The notes under the pieces were generated by a model. The model was not told where the DNA came from, made no database searches, and worked only from the letters and a program-made list of their open reading frames with translations. From Chrysomallon squamiferum (Eukaryota; Mollusca; Gastropoda; Neomphalida; Peltospiridae), in the NCBI GenBank assembly GCA_012295275.1, contig CM022667.1:3537001-3599500 (forward strand): a stretch of DNA of 62,500 nt. The letters are read 5' to 3'. Each line of letters begins with the position of its first letter. Positions within the stretch are counted from its first letter, which is position 1. Shown here piece after piece: positions 12,095 through 23,439 of the stretch. The position numbers and the translations under genes are program-made.

Positions 12095-12435
12095 CCTGTG
12101 ACGTCTTTCTACGAGTTACATTTGGCAAAAACTGTCCCCGTAATCAGTTTATTTATGCACAAAAGACGCAACGCAAGGCAGTACCCCAGATGTGTCGAGC
12201 TTTTTAGTATGCAGGAAATGAAAGAATAATGATTTATTAATAAATCTATCCACTCTTTGAGAGTTCGCAGGCCTTGAGAATGTTTGATTATTTGTCCACT
12301 GACAGAAGGGTGTTTGTCGCTGCAAGTGACACAAAACAGTTGTCGAGTATGTAAATGTGATAAGCAGCGAAAAAGAAACTGGACACAAATTGGAGAAGCC
12401 GCCATCTTGCTAATTGTCATGTGTCATTGTTTTAT
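12095..12435. promoter_or_regulatory. Candidate conserved non-coding island
   Basis: About 330 bp of complex, CpG-retaining DNA. It contains TTTATTTATGCAC, AATAATGATTTATTAATAA (Cdx/Hox-like), CACTGACAG, TGTCGCTGCAAGTGACAC and GTGATAAGCAGCG. Overlapping frames on both strands (12109-12420 minus, 12284-12586 plus) are open, but they conflict with each other and match no family I know. Confidence 0.5.
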
Positions 12436-13139
12436 GAAAATTTACCGATGTGAAATTTTTCTTCGGGAATTTTTATTATTTTTTGATTTCTTTTCTTTTA
12501 TTAGTTTCTTTTTTATACTTTTTTTTTTTTTTTTTTTTTATTTTTTTACAATTTTTTTTGAAAAAATGTTTTGTGAAAAAAAATGATGTGTTTATTTTCT
12601 GCGTAAAAGATGTTTAATTCAAACTCTTCATCATCATCATCATCATTTCTGACTCATTTAAAAAAAAAAATTATTTTATTTTTTTATTTGACTGTATTTA
12701 AATTACAGAGAAAGAAAACACAAATTTTAAATTTTTGTATATTTCAGCAGCCATTTTGTTAAAATAATCTACATCCACAAATTATTGAAGTTTTTTAAGA
12801 AGTAGAATTTGTTTATTAATAAATTTTCAACCTTTCATATCATTCGGCACATACATTTTCTTATAATCATTTTATATTTTAAAAACTTAAAAAGACAAAA
12901 AAAAAAAATAATAATAATAATAACAATAATAATAACAATAATTATTATTATTATCAAAAATGATTCAACAAGATTACGAATTCATTTACCACATTGTCAT
13001 TCTTTAATCAGAAAAAACACTCGTACAGAAAAAAACAACAACACTGTTCTTCTACCACAACCAACCGACACCCCTCCCCCCTCCCCCCACCCCGCCGAAA
13101 ATAATCAAAAAGACAAACAAAACATTTTTAATTAAAATA
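12436..13139. other. T-rich, AAT and A-rich filler
   Basis: T-runs to about 12560, a short (ATC)n at 12630, AAT triplets at 12910-12955 and a C-rich CCCCTCCCCCC tract near 13073-13093. No gene is seen. Confidence 0.7.
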
Positions 13140-13352
13140 CTTCCACACTTTGCAGTAATTTGCTGTTTCTTTTTATCTCGAGATAAGGCTGCGTATTAAC
13201 CCATATCCCTCATAACCACAACACATGCCAGTTTACGTCATTCTGAAATGTCATAGAGCATTATCAGTCATTTAATACACACACACTGTCCGTGGAACAT
13301 ACCAAACCTTATTTCACAGCAAGTTTTCTTTTCTGTCTTGTCTTGTCTTACT
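13140..13352. promoter_or_regulatory. Candidate conserved non-coding island
   Basis: Complex sequence with TTTGCAGTAATTTGCTG, CTCGAGATAAGGC (GATA-like) and TTTACGTCATTC (half-CRE). It is bounded by TCTTG repeats and a large T-tract. Confidence 0.42.
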
Positions 13353-13364
13353 TACTGGCTTCGA

Positions 13365-13720
13365 GAATATTTTTTTTTTTTTTTTTTTTTTATTTTTTTT
13401 TTTTTTTTTAATTTTTTTTATTTATTTATTATTTGTCTCAGGGATTGTTTGTATTGCTTATGAGGTGAAGTTCTGTATCGTGTTAATGTTCTCGAAGGCA
13501 AAAGAAAGAATGTATGTAAAACTGTTATTGTGGTTGGGTTATATTGTAATCAGTTTCATTGTTATCATTGTCATAATTGACGTTATTAATTATTAGTAGC
13601 AGCAGTGGTGGTGGTGGTGGTGGTAGTTAGAAGTAAAGGTAGTAGTTGTAGCAGTAGCATTGTTAATACTTTAATAATTGTTATTATTACTGTTGCTGTT
13701 GTTGTTGTTATTACTGTGTA
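13365..13720. other. T-tract, short unique segment, GGT/GTT triplets
   Basis: T-runs at about 13369-13430, a short complex stretch at 13437-13530 that might be a small island, then (GGT)n and TAG/GTT triplets. Confidence 0.6.
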
Positions 13721-13729
13721 GTGTGTGTG

Positions 13730-13770
<41 letters not shown>

Positions 13771-13854
13771 TAGGTATTTTTACCTGTCATTTTACTTTTT
13801 TTTTTTTTTTCTTCATTCTTCTTTCTCATATTCTCTTTTTTCTCTTTAATTCCT

Positions 13855-13926
<72 letters not shown>

Positions 13927-13970
13927 GTCCCTCTCTCCATCCCTCTCTCCCTCCCTCTCCCTCCCTCATC
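13721..13970 (+). repeat. (GT)n then (CT)31 microsatellites
   Basis: GT repeats run from 13721 to 13767. A pure CT array spans about 13861-13922, with CCCT variants to 13970. Confidence 0.97.
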
Positions 13971-14790
13971 TTAACCATTTAAAACAATAAATTTTTCAGA
14001 CTCAGTTCATATTTTATTAATTAATCTTCTGATGCAACATGGATTGCAGGAAAAATTCTACCTGGTGATTTATTTTCCCATTCCACCCACTGCCCCCGTC
14101 TAATCTAGTTTTCAAAGACGATTGGGTCTCTGAATGTAAAAGTATCCTTAATACTAACACAAACCATGAAATCTTTCTTCTAAAACAAAAACAAAAATTG
14201 CTACCTATTTTAATTGGTTCGTGGTAGAAAATTAATCAGTATTATCAAACTGTGTGTTTAAATGAAACAGATTGTAACTAACTAAATCTCGTACGTTTTT
14301 CTTTTCGGTTACAAAAATAACATTGAAATTCTATTCTCTTTGTGCAGAAGAAGCCAATTAAAATTATCATATTTTGATATATATGTCTAACTTCCTTTTC
14401 CATGATTAATTATTCATTTATCAAACTGGACTGAAAGGAAAAAAACCATGATTATGAAGAAATTTATTTTTAAAAAAAAAAAAATCTTACGATTACAGTT
14501 AGGTAAACGTGATTTACCTTTTAGATAACGAATCTCTCGTTAACACACTTTTATATAGATAATTGGTACACCTTGACACCTGTCATTAATTAAGATGAAA
14601 TTGTTACCTTATATTTCTCTATCTCTCCCTCTCTCCCTTTTTCTCTCTCTCTCTCTCTTTCTCTCTCTCTTCAGTTACGTCCTTTTTTTTTTTTTCAGTT
14701 AAATATATATATATTTTTTTACCTATCAACTAATGATAATTAAGCGATGTGGTGTATGTGTGACGATGTTTGTCACAGTGAAATATAGAT
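13971..14790. other. AT-rich unique DNA, possible weak island
   Basis: 14035-14160 and 14210-14320 are moderately complex (GGATTGCAGG, GACGATTGGGTCTC). The remainder is AT-rich with a (CT)n stretch at 14620-14670. There is no gene evidence. Confidence 0.45.
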
Positions 14791-14969
14791 GTTGTGGTTA
14801 TTGATCGATGTTGCAGAGGATTAAGAAATGAAATCAACATAAGCCATGGTGTATGTTGTCAGACTTGTGTTAAAAAAAAAAAAAACACAGAACTAATTGG
14901 TTGGAGATTTTTTAAAGAAAACAAAATATATTTGTGTGTAAGTTATCAGTGCTGTTATTTATTTTGTTT

Positions 14970-14972
14970 CTC

Positions 14973-15005
<33 letters not shown>

Positions 15006-15195
15006 TGCTGTTATTGTTTCAGTTATTAATGTTATCATATTATTTATTTTATCGTTACACTGTTATTATTATTATTATTATTATTGCGATTTTTATTATT
15101 ATTATTGCATTAACATAATCATTATCATTATTATTATTATTTATCATTATTATTATTATCATCATTGTTATTATTATTATTTCTCAAATTTGAAA
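14970..15195 (+). repeat. (ATC/ATT)n array
   Basis: ATC triplets at 14973-15005 and ATT blocks to about 15180 produce the Ile/Tyr frame seen here. Confidence 0.92.
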
Positions 15196-15274
15196 ATATG
15201 TTTCTGCTTACTCTAAACTCCGAGATGTTGTGTTAAAACTGAGAAAACTGACTTGAAAATATAATCTTTGAATG

Positions 15275-15400
15275 TCTATATATATATATATATATATATA
15301 TCAGTGCATCAACACATCCATCCATCATTTGTCCTTCCATTCATCCATCCATCCATCCATCTATCCTTCTGTCCTTCCATCCATGCATCTGTTTATCTGT
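15275..15400 (+). repeat. (AT)n then (CATC)n
   Basis: Pure AT at about 15279-15301, then CATC and CTTC tetranucleotides to about 15390. Confidence 0.92.
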
Positions 15401-15404
15401 CCAA

Positions 15405-15600
15405 CTGTGAACATGTTACAAACTTGAGGTCAAAATGATATATTTAAATAGTTTAGAAATTAATTCGGTTTAATGTTTATCTCGCAAACACTGATCCCCA
15501 GCGACAAAATGTCATGATCTGAATTCGTAGGAAGTTTCTAATTAAGATGATTAATTAATTGTAATAATAACAACTTAACAAGTTGAAAATCACAGGATCC
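15405..15600. promoter_or_regulatory. Candidate small non-coding island
   Basis: Contains GAGGTCAAAATG (an AGGTCA half-site at 15427-15432), GTTTATCTCGC, GATCCCCAGCGAC and AATTAAGATGATTAATTAAT. The surroundings are microsatellite. Confidence 0.38.
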
Positions 15601-16275
15601 ATTAATAACAGCATTAATAATAATAATAATAATAGTAATAATAATAATGATGTTGTTGTTGTTGGTGGTGGTGGTGGTGGTGTTGGTGTTACAGTTATCA
15701 CACTGTCATTGTAGTTGTTATCATTGTTGATCTGTTTTGTTGTTGTTTCAATTTAAAAAAAAAAAAAAAGGAAAGTTTATAAATGTTGTATATGAGAGGA
15801 AAGTTTTACAATTTTGTTCTATATTCTTGTTTATTTTTAATAATTTGTTTTATGTTTTTTGATTAAAGGAACAAAAATTTAAATAAAAAAGTATGTTAAT
15901 AATAATAAAAGTGATAATTAAAACAATAAAGGTGATGATGATGATGATGATGGTAGTGGAATAGTGATACGACAAACAATAAAAAAAAACATATTTTAAA
16001 AAATTTGAAAAATTTAATAATTCTAATAATAATAATCATCATCATCATCATAATCATAATAATAATCATAATGCTAATAAATAATCATAATAATGATAAT
16101 AATAACAAAAATAAGTATTGTAATAAAAAACAACAACAACAACAACAACAATAACAATAATGACAAACTGAAAAAAGAGGAAACTAAAAATAATAAAAAA
16201 TAAAAAATAAAAACGTTTCTTTTAAAAAAAAAAAACAATAATAAAAAGTAATAATAACGATGATAATGATGATGA
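15600..16275. repeat. AAT/AAC/GGT trinucleotide-rich tract
   Basis: AAT blocks at 15615-15650, (GGT)n at 15664-15690, ATG triplets near 15940 and AAT/AAC blocks at 16020-16170 with A-runs between. No gene is seen. Confidence 0.8.
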
Positions 16276-16279
16276 GCAT

Positions 16280-16480
16280 AATTTGTCGGATGTATGGGGT
16301 TAAACTGCTAATGTCTGTCTGTCTGTACGTAATGCTGACCTTTATGCATCCACAGATAATTAATTTTGATTGATGAAAATGTTCGTTTCCTGTGAATTAA
16401 CGTCTTCCTGCTAATAACTGACTTAACACATATTGCCGTGACGTTGGTGACAATGGTGATGATGATGATGATAACATCCG
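16280..16480. promoter_or_regulatory. Candidate conserved non-coding island
   Basis: Complex, CpG-retaining. It includes TGCTGACCTTTATGCATCC, GATAATTAATTTTGATTGAT (a Hox/PBC-type cluster), TGAATTAACG and a GTGACGTTGGTGAC near-palindrome. A short (GTCT)n lies inside at 16313. Confidence 0.47.
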
Positions 16481-16519
16481 GCAAAAATTAAAAGTCAAAT
16501 ACTAACAATACATAATTTT

Positions 16520-16770
16520 AGAATTTTATTTTTTAATTTTTTTTTTTTTTTTTTGGTTTCGATTTGCTGTGGAGTACTTAGTATGTTATGTTACAAATTA
16601 AAAAGATGTATGTATGTATGTCTGTATGTATGTATGGGGGTGTGTTTGTATGTTTGTTCTGTTTATCTATGTGTCTATATGTCTGTATATTTTTGTATCT
16701 GTATGTATGTGTGTGTGTGTGTGTGGGTAATTATAGTTTGTTTTCAATCTTATTTTTATTCTTAAAATAA
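16520..16770 (+). repeat. Poly-T, (TATG)n and (GT)n mixture
   Basis: A T-tract at 16530-16554, TATG/TCTG words at 16608-16700 and a short GT run at 16707-16725. The Cys/Val/Tyr frames are artefacts. Confidence 0.85.
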
Positions 16771-17880
16771 ATAGAAGCAGTTAGTCTATAAATATTTTTT
16801 TTAAATGGGAAAATCAATTCTGAACCCAAATGGACATCTTGTAATGAAAGCAATAATGGACTTTTTTCAGTGCACCTTCTCAGTCATTGGAAAAAACATA
16901 AGAGTGTTCTTGTGTTGGTGATAAATTTTTGTTTCAATACATTTTGTATTGTAAAGATGTTTACTTGATACTTGTGATAATAAACCTTTGTTAATAATAA
17001 AGTAAGAAATCTGCACAGACTCGATCTTGTATGGAGATTCAGTTCTAATCTTAATTTTTAGAATTCCTTGAAGTGCAAATAATATTTCATATTTTAATAT
17101 TCAAAAGTCATACAAGTAATTTTACTATTTTAAACAACACTTACGCAGATAGTCATGTTTTGGAGGGTTGGTTATTATTATTATTTTTTTTTTTTTTTTT
17201 TTATTTATTAATTCATAATTGTGGACTTACTTTTATTGCTTGTAATAATTTTGTAGACTAATGTTTATATAATATTAATTATGTACGTGTAGAAAAAAAC
17301 AACTGAATTTTCTTTTGACCAATGTTGATCTTTTTCTTATAAATTTAGTCAAAGTGGGAGACTTGTCTGACTTTTTTTCTTTTTCTTTTTCTTTTTTACT
17401 TATCTTAATCAGCATTGCTTTTATATTTTTCTTTCTTTTAACTGTTCATTGTTTAAAAGTTGACTAGAAGTGTTGCAGAAGTGAGAACAAAAACAGGAAA
17501 AACCTATGTAGACGTGTGTGTGTGGTGTTTTTTTTAACAATATCTGATAACAAACACCTGTATAAAAATATACAGGTATGTTTTACAATAACTGAATTAT
17601 AGGTATTGCCTCATTATAATAAATGAGAAATCAAAACCTCAATAGATAACGAAGAAAAAAAAAATTCCAATTTACAACCTGTTTCATTTTTATGGTATAG
17701 TTAAAATGTTAACTAGGGTGGATGGGGGGGAAACAAAAGATTAAATATATATATATATATAATGAAAGAAATTGACGAAAAATGAGCTGAAATGAGAGAT
17801 GTAAAAAAAAAATGTAAACGATATTGTTGCTTTGAGTAAAGTAATTTTCTTTTTCTTAATTATTTCAAATTTCAAACTGA
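16771..17880. other. AT-rich unique DNA
   Basis: A 1.1 kb stretch without strong repeats. It holds a T-run at 17185-17203 and (AT)n at 17745-17761. Modest complexity around 16800-17060 lacks an open frame. I see no supported feature. Confidence 0.5.
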
Positions 17881-18362
17881 TCTGTTTATATATTCTTCGA
17901 CCACATACAAATGCTAATTTAATTAAATAAATATAATATTGGCTTTCTTTCGAATCGGCACATAATTATAATATCATTTTACGACCGCATAAAATTTCTT
18001 CACTTCAAAAACGCAATTTATTTACGTGCTTTTTACACACTTAACAGGTTCGAATTCGCCAAAAATCAGATATGTATTTTAAACGTTAATTGAAATCTAA
18101 AACACTGAGCCCGCAAAACCGTTTTTCACACCTCAGCCCCAACCGTTCAAACAAGAAAGTGAGTTTTCAAAACCTCGGCTGAAATTAAAAACATCCAAAT
18201 GTGGATCTTCAAAACATTATTTAGTGCCGGTTTCACACCGTTGGTGAAATAGAACTTTCTGGAGACTAATAGAAATTTCAGAAACTTGGGAATAAAAGTT
18301 AAATTGGTATTTTAAACTTTGAGTCGGAATGTCCAGGTGTGTAGTGAGGACCTTTTCTCACA

Positions 18363-18365
<3 letters not shown>
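17881..18365. promoter_or_regulatory. Candidate non-coding island with internal short repeats
   Basis: CpGs are retained (TTCTTTCGAATCGGCAC, ACGACCGCATAAAA). From 18090 to 18250 a loose ~45 bp motif around TTTTCA(A/C)A(C/A)C and CGGCTGAAATT or CGTTGGTGAAAT repeats three times. Confidence 0.4.
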
Positions 18366-18396
<31 letters not shown>

Positions 18397-18915
18397 CATT
18401 AAATAAGAAATTAACTTGATATTTTTCTCCTTCAAACAATATTTCTGAATTTTTTTTCTTCTGAGAAATAACTTATTCAGAAATTTGAACGCATGTTGAA
18501 ATTTTCAGAATAAAAAGTCTCAGCATATTGAATGAATTACATTATTAAACATACTTTGTTTTTATTTTTTAACAATTTTTTCAAGTGTATCAGTATATTC
18601 CTTTAAGATGGGATTATTATTATTAATTCAAACACACATGCAAACACACAAACACATAAATACACACATAATTACAAACTCACAGAGAAATGCACAAACA
18701 CAAACACATAATTTTTTATTCACTGAATCATTTTAATACAAATTAACAATAAATAATTCAGATTTATTTATTTAAACACTTTTAAAAAAAACAAATATAA
18801 CCTAATCAAATAATTATTTATTTTTATCAGAGACAAGTGAAGGAATATTCAACTAATGAAAAACCCAAAACTTTTTTTTTTTTGTTGTTGTTGTTGTAAA
18901 TGTTTGAAGTTTTAA
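18366..18915. other. Poly-A and AT-rich filler
   Basis: An A-tract at about 18366-18393, AC-rich words at 18630-18710 and T-run plus (GTT)n at 18870-18897. No gene is seen. Confidence 0.7.
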
Positions 18916-19290
18916 AAACGTTAAATGACAACTGGCAATAATCATCCTGAAGGAGATGAGCAGTGTTGATTCAAGACAAATTCATCCCGAGAGTTCAGAT
19001 TGTGATATTTACAGACAAAATGAAGAATTTACCGATACCCATGGAAACAATTAAGCAGCAGTGTCACCATGTTTTTGCACATTGTTAAAATATGGAATTC
19101 GGAATTTTCGTTCTTTCTTCTTTCTTCTTCTTCCACCTCTCACTGTCTGCCAATTTGCCGGTCTGCAATTTCTCCTCTGTTTTATCAGCTCGGTTTTGTC
19201 TCTCACTTGTAATCAGAGCAGCACTGAATCCAGAGGGTGAGAAATGAATGAAAATTAATATCACATTTTCGTTCAGTTGAACTGATGATG
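18916..19290. promoter_or_regulatory. Candidate conserved non-coding island
   Basis: Two complex blocks flank a short CTT tract. The first has ACTGGCAATAATCATCC, GATACCCATGGAAACAATTA and GCAGCAGTGTCACC. The second has CTGCCAATTTGCCGG, TTTTATCAGCTCGG and AGAGCAGCACTGAATCC. Confidence 0.47.
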
Positions 19291-20045
19291 TTGTTGTTGT
19301 GTGTGTGGATTAAAAATTTAAAAATTGTTTACTTCATTCATCTTCACCCACTTATCTCACTGTCACATTTGAATGGGATTTGAAGTCATCATTGTAACTG
19401 TTTAAAAATTATTTAATTCATTCTTTTTATTTTATTTTTTTGTTTTTCTCTCTCTTTTTCACTTTATTTGTCCCTTTTATCTGGTTTTTTTTTTTTTTTT
19501 TTTTTTTTTTTTCTCTGTTTCACTTTCTTTGTCTTCGTGATATTTGGATTGAAGACAAATTATTATTAATACAACGTCGTCTGTTTAATCTCACCCATCT
19601 CTTTTTTTCTGTCTCTGTCCATTTCTTTGTCTCTCTCTGATTATTTGTGTCTGTTTTGCATTATTTCTCTCTTTCTCTGTCTGTCCTTATCTTTTTTTCT
19701 TTTTCTTCCACCTTTCAAAGAACACAGTTGAGTACAGTTAAATACACACACACACACACACTATAAACACACAAACACACAGTCAAACTCAATACACAAA
19801 CATACATACATATATATATACATTTATAGATATATGTGGGTTTGTGTTTATATATATATATGTATGTATGTATATATATGTATATGTACACTCCAGACAC
19901 ACACAGACAGACACACATATATTATTTTTATATGAATTATAAAAGTATCTATGCATGTGCAGTATACCTGCAGTATAAACAGAACTTGTATAAGACTACG
20001 TATCACTGCAACACGTCTGTCTGTCTGTCTGTCTGTCTATGTGTG
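19291..20045. other. T-rich, TCTG, AC and TATA microsatellites
   Basis: T-tract at about 19486-19512, TCTC words to 19690, AC at 19745-19761, TATA/TATG words to 19880 and (CTGT)n at 20016-20038. There is no gene. Confidence 0.8.
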
Positions 20046-20049
20046 TGGC

Positions 20050-20570
20050 TGGCTGGCTTTCTTTTCATGCAGGCAGATAAAGATCAAACATGGCAGTTAT
20101 TAAAACCTCCTGCATGTTCTGTGTGTGTTTATCGTGACACATGTTTCGCTGGACAGGAATAAACCTGCACCCTCGCGCGCTGCCGAAACACACCATTAAT
20201 GTCAAACACAATTCCAGCCGCAGTTATTCGATTGGAAGGCAAGTTTTTGCTATCAGCCGAAAAATTACTTTGCATAAAACAAAATCGCCGGCTTTATTAG
20301 CGTTTTATAGCCAGCATCTTTCTTAATAAACAGTTATTTGCAGGGATTAAATAAAACATGGCTTAAAACGAAATCCCCCGACGTTCGCCTCGGCAATCTG
20401 AATTTCAAATTCATCAAGTTAATGATCTTTGTATACGGAGGTATAAAGTCCTCTCGCTGCTGACTGCTGCTGTAAATTATAATTTTAAACCTTTTACTTA
20501 CACAATTTACATTTCATACATACTGCTATTAGGCCGGGCAAGTCTTTTCGCTTTGTCTTTTTATTTTAAT
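20050..20570. promoter_or_regulatory. Strong candidate conserved non-coding island, CpG-rich
   Basis: About 500 bp with no simple repeat and many CpGs (CCTCGCGCGCTGCCG, CCCCGACGTTCGCC). AT-core sites are present (CCATTAATGTC, TTTATTAGCG, CAAGTTAATGATC). A TATAAAG at 20442-20448 is followed by CTGCTG repeats. It could be an enhancer or a promoter. The frames in it are short and carry no domains. Confidence 0.55.
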
Positions 20571-20818
20571 AAGTCGTTAAACAGCGAGATGTTTTTCTTT
20601 CTTTGTTTCATCTTTCTTCTTGCTTTGTTTTTTTTTTTTTTTTTTTTTTTTTTTTTGTTATTCAACATTCCTGAATGATGATGATGTGTTGCTGGTCTCT
20701 GTGTGTTTGAAATGAAAGTGATGGATTTACAATTAGACAACTAAAAAGAAAAAAAAAAAAAAGAGAGAGAGAGAGAGATAACAGCTGTGTAATGAATAAC
20801 TGGATGTTATTGAATTAG
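20571..20818. other. T-tract, A-tract and (GA)n
   Basis: T-run at about 20630-20656, A-run at 20750-20761 and GA at 20763-20777, directly before the minisatellite. Confidence 0.8.
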
Positions 20819-21285
20819 TTTTATTATGCAGCACTTGTTGGAATGGGATATATATACAGCATGTTCTTACAAATACATTATTAAATCAGTTTTATTATGC
20901 AGCACTTGTTGGAATGGGATATATATACAGCATGTTCTTACAAATACATTATTAAATCAGTTTTACTATGCAGCACTTGTTGGAATGGGATATATATACA
21001 GCATGTTCTTACAAATACATTATTAAATCAGTGTTATTATGCAGCACTTGTTGGAATGGGATATATACAGCATGTTCTTACAATACATTAATAAATCAGT
21101 GTTATTATGCAGCACTTGTTGGAATGAGATATATATACAGCATGTTCTTACAGTACATTAATAAATCAGTGTTATTATGCAGCACTTGTTGGAATGGGAT
21201 ATATATACAGCATGTTCTTACAATGCATTATTAAATCAGTGTTATTATGCAGCACTTGTTGGAATGGGATATAAACAGCATTAAC
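20819..21285 (+). repeat. Seven-copy 71-bp minisatellite
   Basis: Copies start at ATG positions 20826, 20897, 20968, 21039, 21107, 21177 and 21247 (spacing 71, 71, 71, 68, 70, 70). The unit opens ATGCAGCACTTGTTGGAATG and contains ATATATACAGCATGTTC. Copies are near-identical, so this is a recent expansion. A decayed relative (TGCATTGGTTGGAATTGGAT) sits at about 21426. Frames through it are non-coding because the 71-bp unit shifts frame each copy. Confidence 0.97.
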
Positions 21286-21289
21286 AGAT

Positions 21290-21990
21290 CAAAAAGCACT
21301 GAACCAGTGGGTTTTGATTTTATTTGATTTCTTGATATTTCTAGTAAGAATTCATTGGAACATTATATTATACTCTCTCACTGACTAGATGAAAAATCAT
21401 TCTCTGGTATTGTGATCCAGTTTCTGCATTGGTTGGAATTGGATATTACATTATAACGATAACATTTGATCATTTCGTTTATGTTGTTATAGCAGATTAC
21501 TACTTGTTTGATACTGAAGGCAGATTATGATGGTTGATTACCAGTAATAATAAATTAAATTATAAAGTGACATTTAAAGATACACAACTGACCTTAAGGA
21601 GAATTTAATATCTTTATCTTTTTTAATTTTTAATTATTATTATTATTATTATTACTTTTTTTTTTTTTTTTTTTTTTTTTTGCACAATTTATTCAAAATT
21701 CATCTGAAGAAAAAAAAATATCATTAGACAAACATTATTATTATTATTATTATTATTATTTATTTTCCTGATTATATATACTTAATTCTGATTGGAAGTT
21801 AATAAACAGAGATTGCGTGTAATTGAGCCTGGTTTTAATTTTTTGTCCTCCCACTGCCAGTTATTTGCATAACTGATATCTAAAAACATCAAATCACAAT
21901 TATTTTCCATCACTTTTAAAAGAAGAAACAGAAAAAAAAAAAAAAAAAAAACCCACCAAATTCTGTCTTTTGTCTTTGGATGGAGTTTAA
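21290..21990. other. AT-rich DNA, ATT triplets, T- and A-tracts
   Basis: Unique to about 21600, then ATT triplets, a T-tract at 21657-21681, more ATT at 21737-21762 and an A-tract at 21932-21950. No gene is seen. Confidence 0.7.
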
Positions 21991-22345
21991 CAAGTAGCTT
22001 TAGGGGAGATCACTCTATTGTGGACAATTATGTGGGGAGGGCGCTGCATTGTTCAAGAATTTTAAAAGTTTTTTTGAGATCAGTTAGATATATCTATAAA
22101 AGATATTACTATTATTATTATTTCTTTATTTCTTGTAGTTTTTTATTGATTTTGTTGATTTAGTATTTTATTTTATTTTGTTATTTAATTTTAATTTGTA
22201 TATTTAATCAATTGCTGAATTTGATACTTCTTTTAAACTGAATTTGAAAATCTAAAACACATTTAGAGGGGAGATCATTCTAATGTTAAAATTTCAAAGG
22301 GAGATAAGTATCCATTTGACCTTTAGAGATTTGTGTGATATTGAC
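21991..22345 (+). other. Recurrent GGGAGAT motif region
   Basis: TTTAGGGGAGATCACTCTA (about 22000), TTAGAGGGGAGATCATTCTA (about 22263) and AAAGGGAGATAAGTATCC (about 22297) share a GGGAGATNA core. I recall similar AAAGGGAGATAA words as common in mollusc DNA but cannot check that here. Confidence 0.4.
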
Positions 22346-22580
22346 CGATCATTGTGAATGTGACTCAATACATGTATTGGATTATGTAAGCTCTTCATTT
22401 GAAGAAGAAGATAAAAAGAAAACGATATCTGAAAAGGGAAAAAAAAAATTGGATAATTTGGGTTTTAATTATGACCAGAACAAATCATTAATCATTAATA
22501 TCCATTATCTTAACCCAAGCCATAATCGTAAATTATCTTCTTTTTCTTCTTTCTTTCTTTCTTTTTTATTTTTTTAAATC
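22346..22580. other. Unique DNA ending in a CTTT tract
   Basis: Moderately complex sequence with a charged open frame (22335-22577). The frame ends in a T-rich tract and lacks any recognisable domain. Confidence 0.4.
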
Positions 22581-22599
22581 AATTAAAAAATATAATAAT

Positions 22600-22865
22600 A
22601 AATCTAATCTTCCTGCTTTCTGTTTATGCATGCAATTAAGATCTTCTTCCTTGTATTAAAGCTTTCGAGAAGTGTTTGCCCAATTTCTTCGGGGAAAAAA
22701 CGAAATATGATATTTGTTAAGAGATGCAAGGCACTCAGTAACAGCTGATTGTGCATAACAGTGAACCAGTTGTCACTCACTCAATCAATCGTTTCTTTCG
22801 TGCATTTATTTGTTGACAAACCCAGGTCACCATTTCTTAACACACTCAATCCCTTGTTACAACCA
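22600..22865. promoter_or_regulatory. Candidate conserved non-coding island
   Basis: Contains TTTATGCATGCAATTAAGA, AAGCTTTCGAGAAG, AACAGCTGATTGTGC (E-box) and GTTGTCACTCACTC. A and T tracts follow. Confidence 0.42.
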
Positions 22866-22969
22866 CCACCACCATCACCACTCCTCAGAAATCAAAAAAA
22901 AAAAAAAAAAACATATTTAAAATTTCTTCTTCTTCTTCTTCATTCTTCTTCTTTTTTTTTTTTTTTTTT

Positions 22970-23335
22970 CAAATATCTCACAACTAATGCATTTATGAGT
23001 TTGCATAGTAATTAGAAATTAGCGTGCCTTGGATCAATATTTTTCTTTGAAAGCGTAATGGTGCCATCTTGAATCGACACTGATGGTAATAAGTATGCGA
23101 TGTAATTTTTGGCAGACGAGAGGGTTAATGTGAAGAACATAATTACTGCAGTGGCACCGTGGCAGAATTTATGCCTTTTGGGCAGAATCTCTTTAGCAGT
23201 GAGCTTTATGGTTTGGCCACTAAGTGACATTAAAAAGTGCGATGAGAGACCGAGGAGAGAAAGAGAAAAAGCGAAGAGAAACTGCATGTTGTAAAAGTGA
23301 TTACTCCGCATACCCCCATCTTGACACTGCTTGCC
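22970..23335. promoter_or_regulatory. Strong candidate conserved non-coding island
   Basis: About 330 bp of complex sequence with GCATAGTAATTAGAAATTAG, GCGTGCCTTGGATC, CATAATTACTGCAGTGGCAC and GGTTTGGCCACTAAGTGACA. The antisense frame at 23012-23431 (139 residues) is the longest non-repetitive frame in the window. It runs through a (GT/AC) microsatellite and has no family resemblance, so I treat it as chance. Confidence 0.52.
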
Positions 23336-23439
23336 CCCGCTTGTGAACACACACACACACATGAAAGGGGGAAAAGAGCCATTCGCAAACATAAATATGG
23401 AAATATATCGTCGCGTTTGATCTCTGGTCATTGAAGAGG

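Noticed and set aside
18046-18058. GGTTCGAATTC, a near B-box
   Set aside because: One mismatch in the invariant TCC end and no tRNA-like surroundings; chance is likely.
20826-21234. Three overlapping frames with repeated MQHLLEWDIYTACSYKYI
   Set aside because: The 71-bp unit is not divisible by three, so the same peptide appears in three frames in turn. It is a minisatellite, not a repeat protein.
23012-23431. A 139-residue antisense frame, the longest without a dominating repeat
   Set aside because: It crosses an (AC)n stretch, matches no family I know, and lies in a region whose texture resembles regulatory DNA. No flanking splice pattern was evident.
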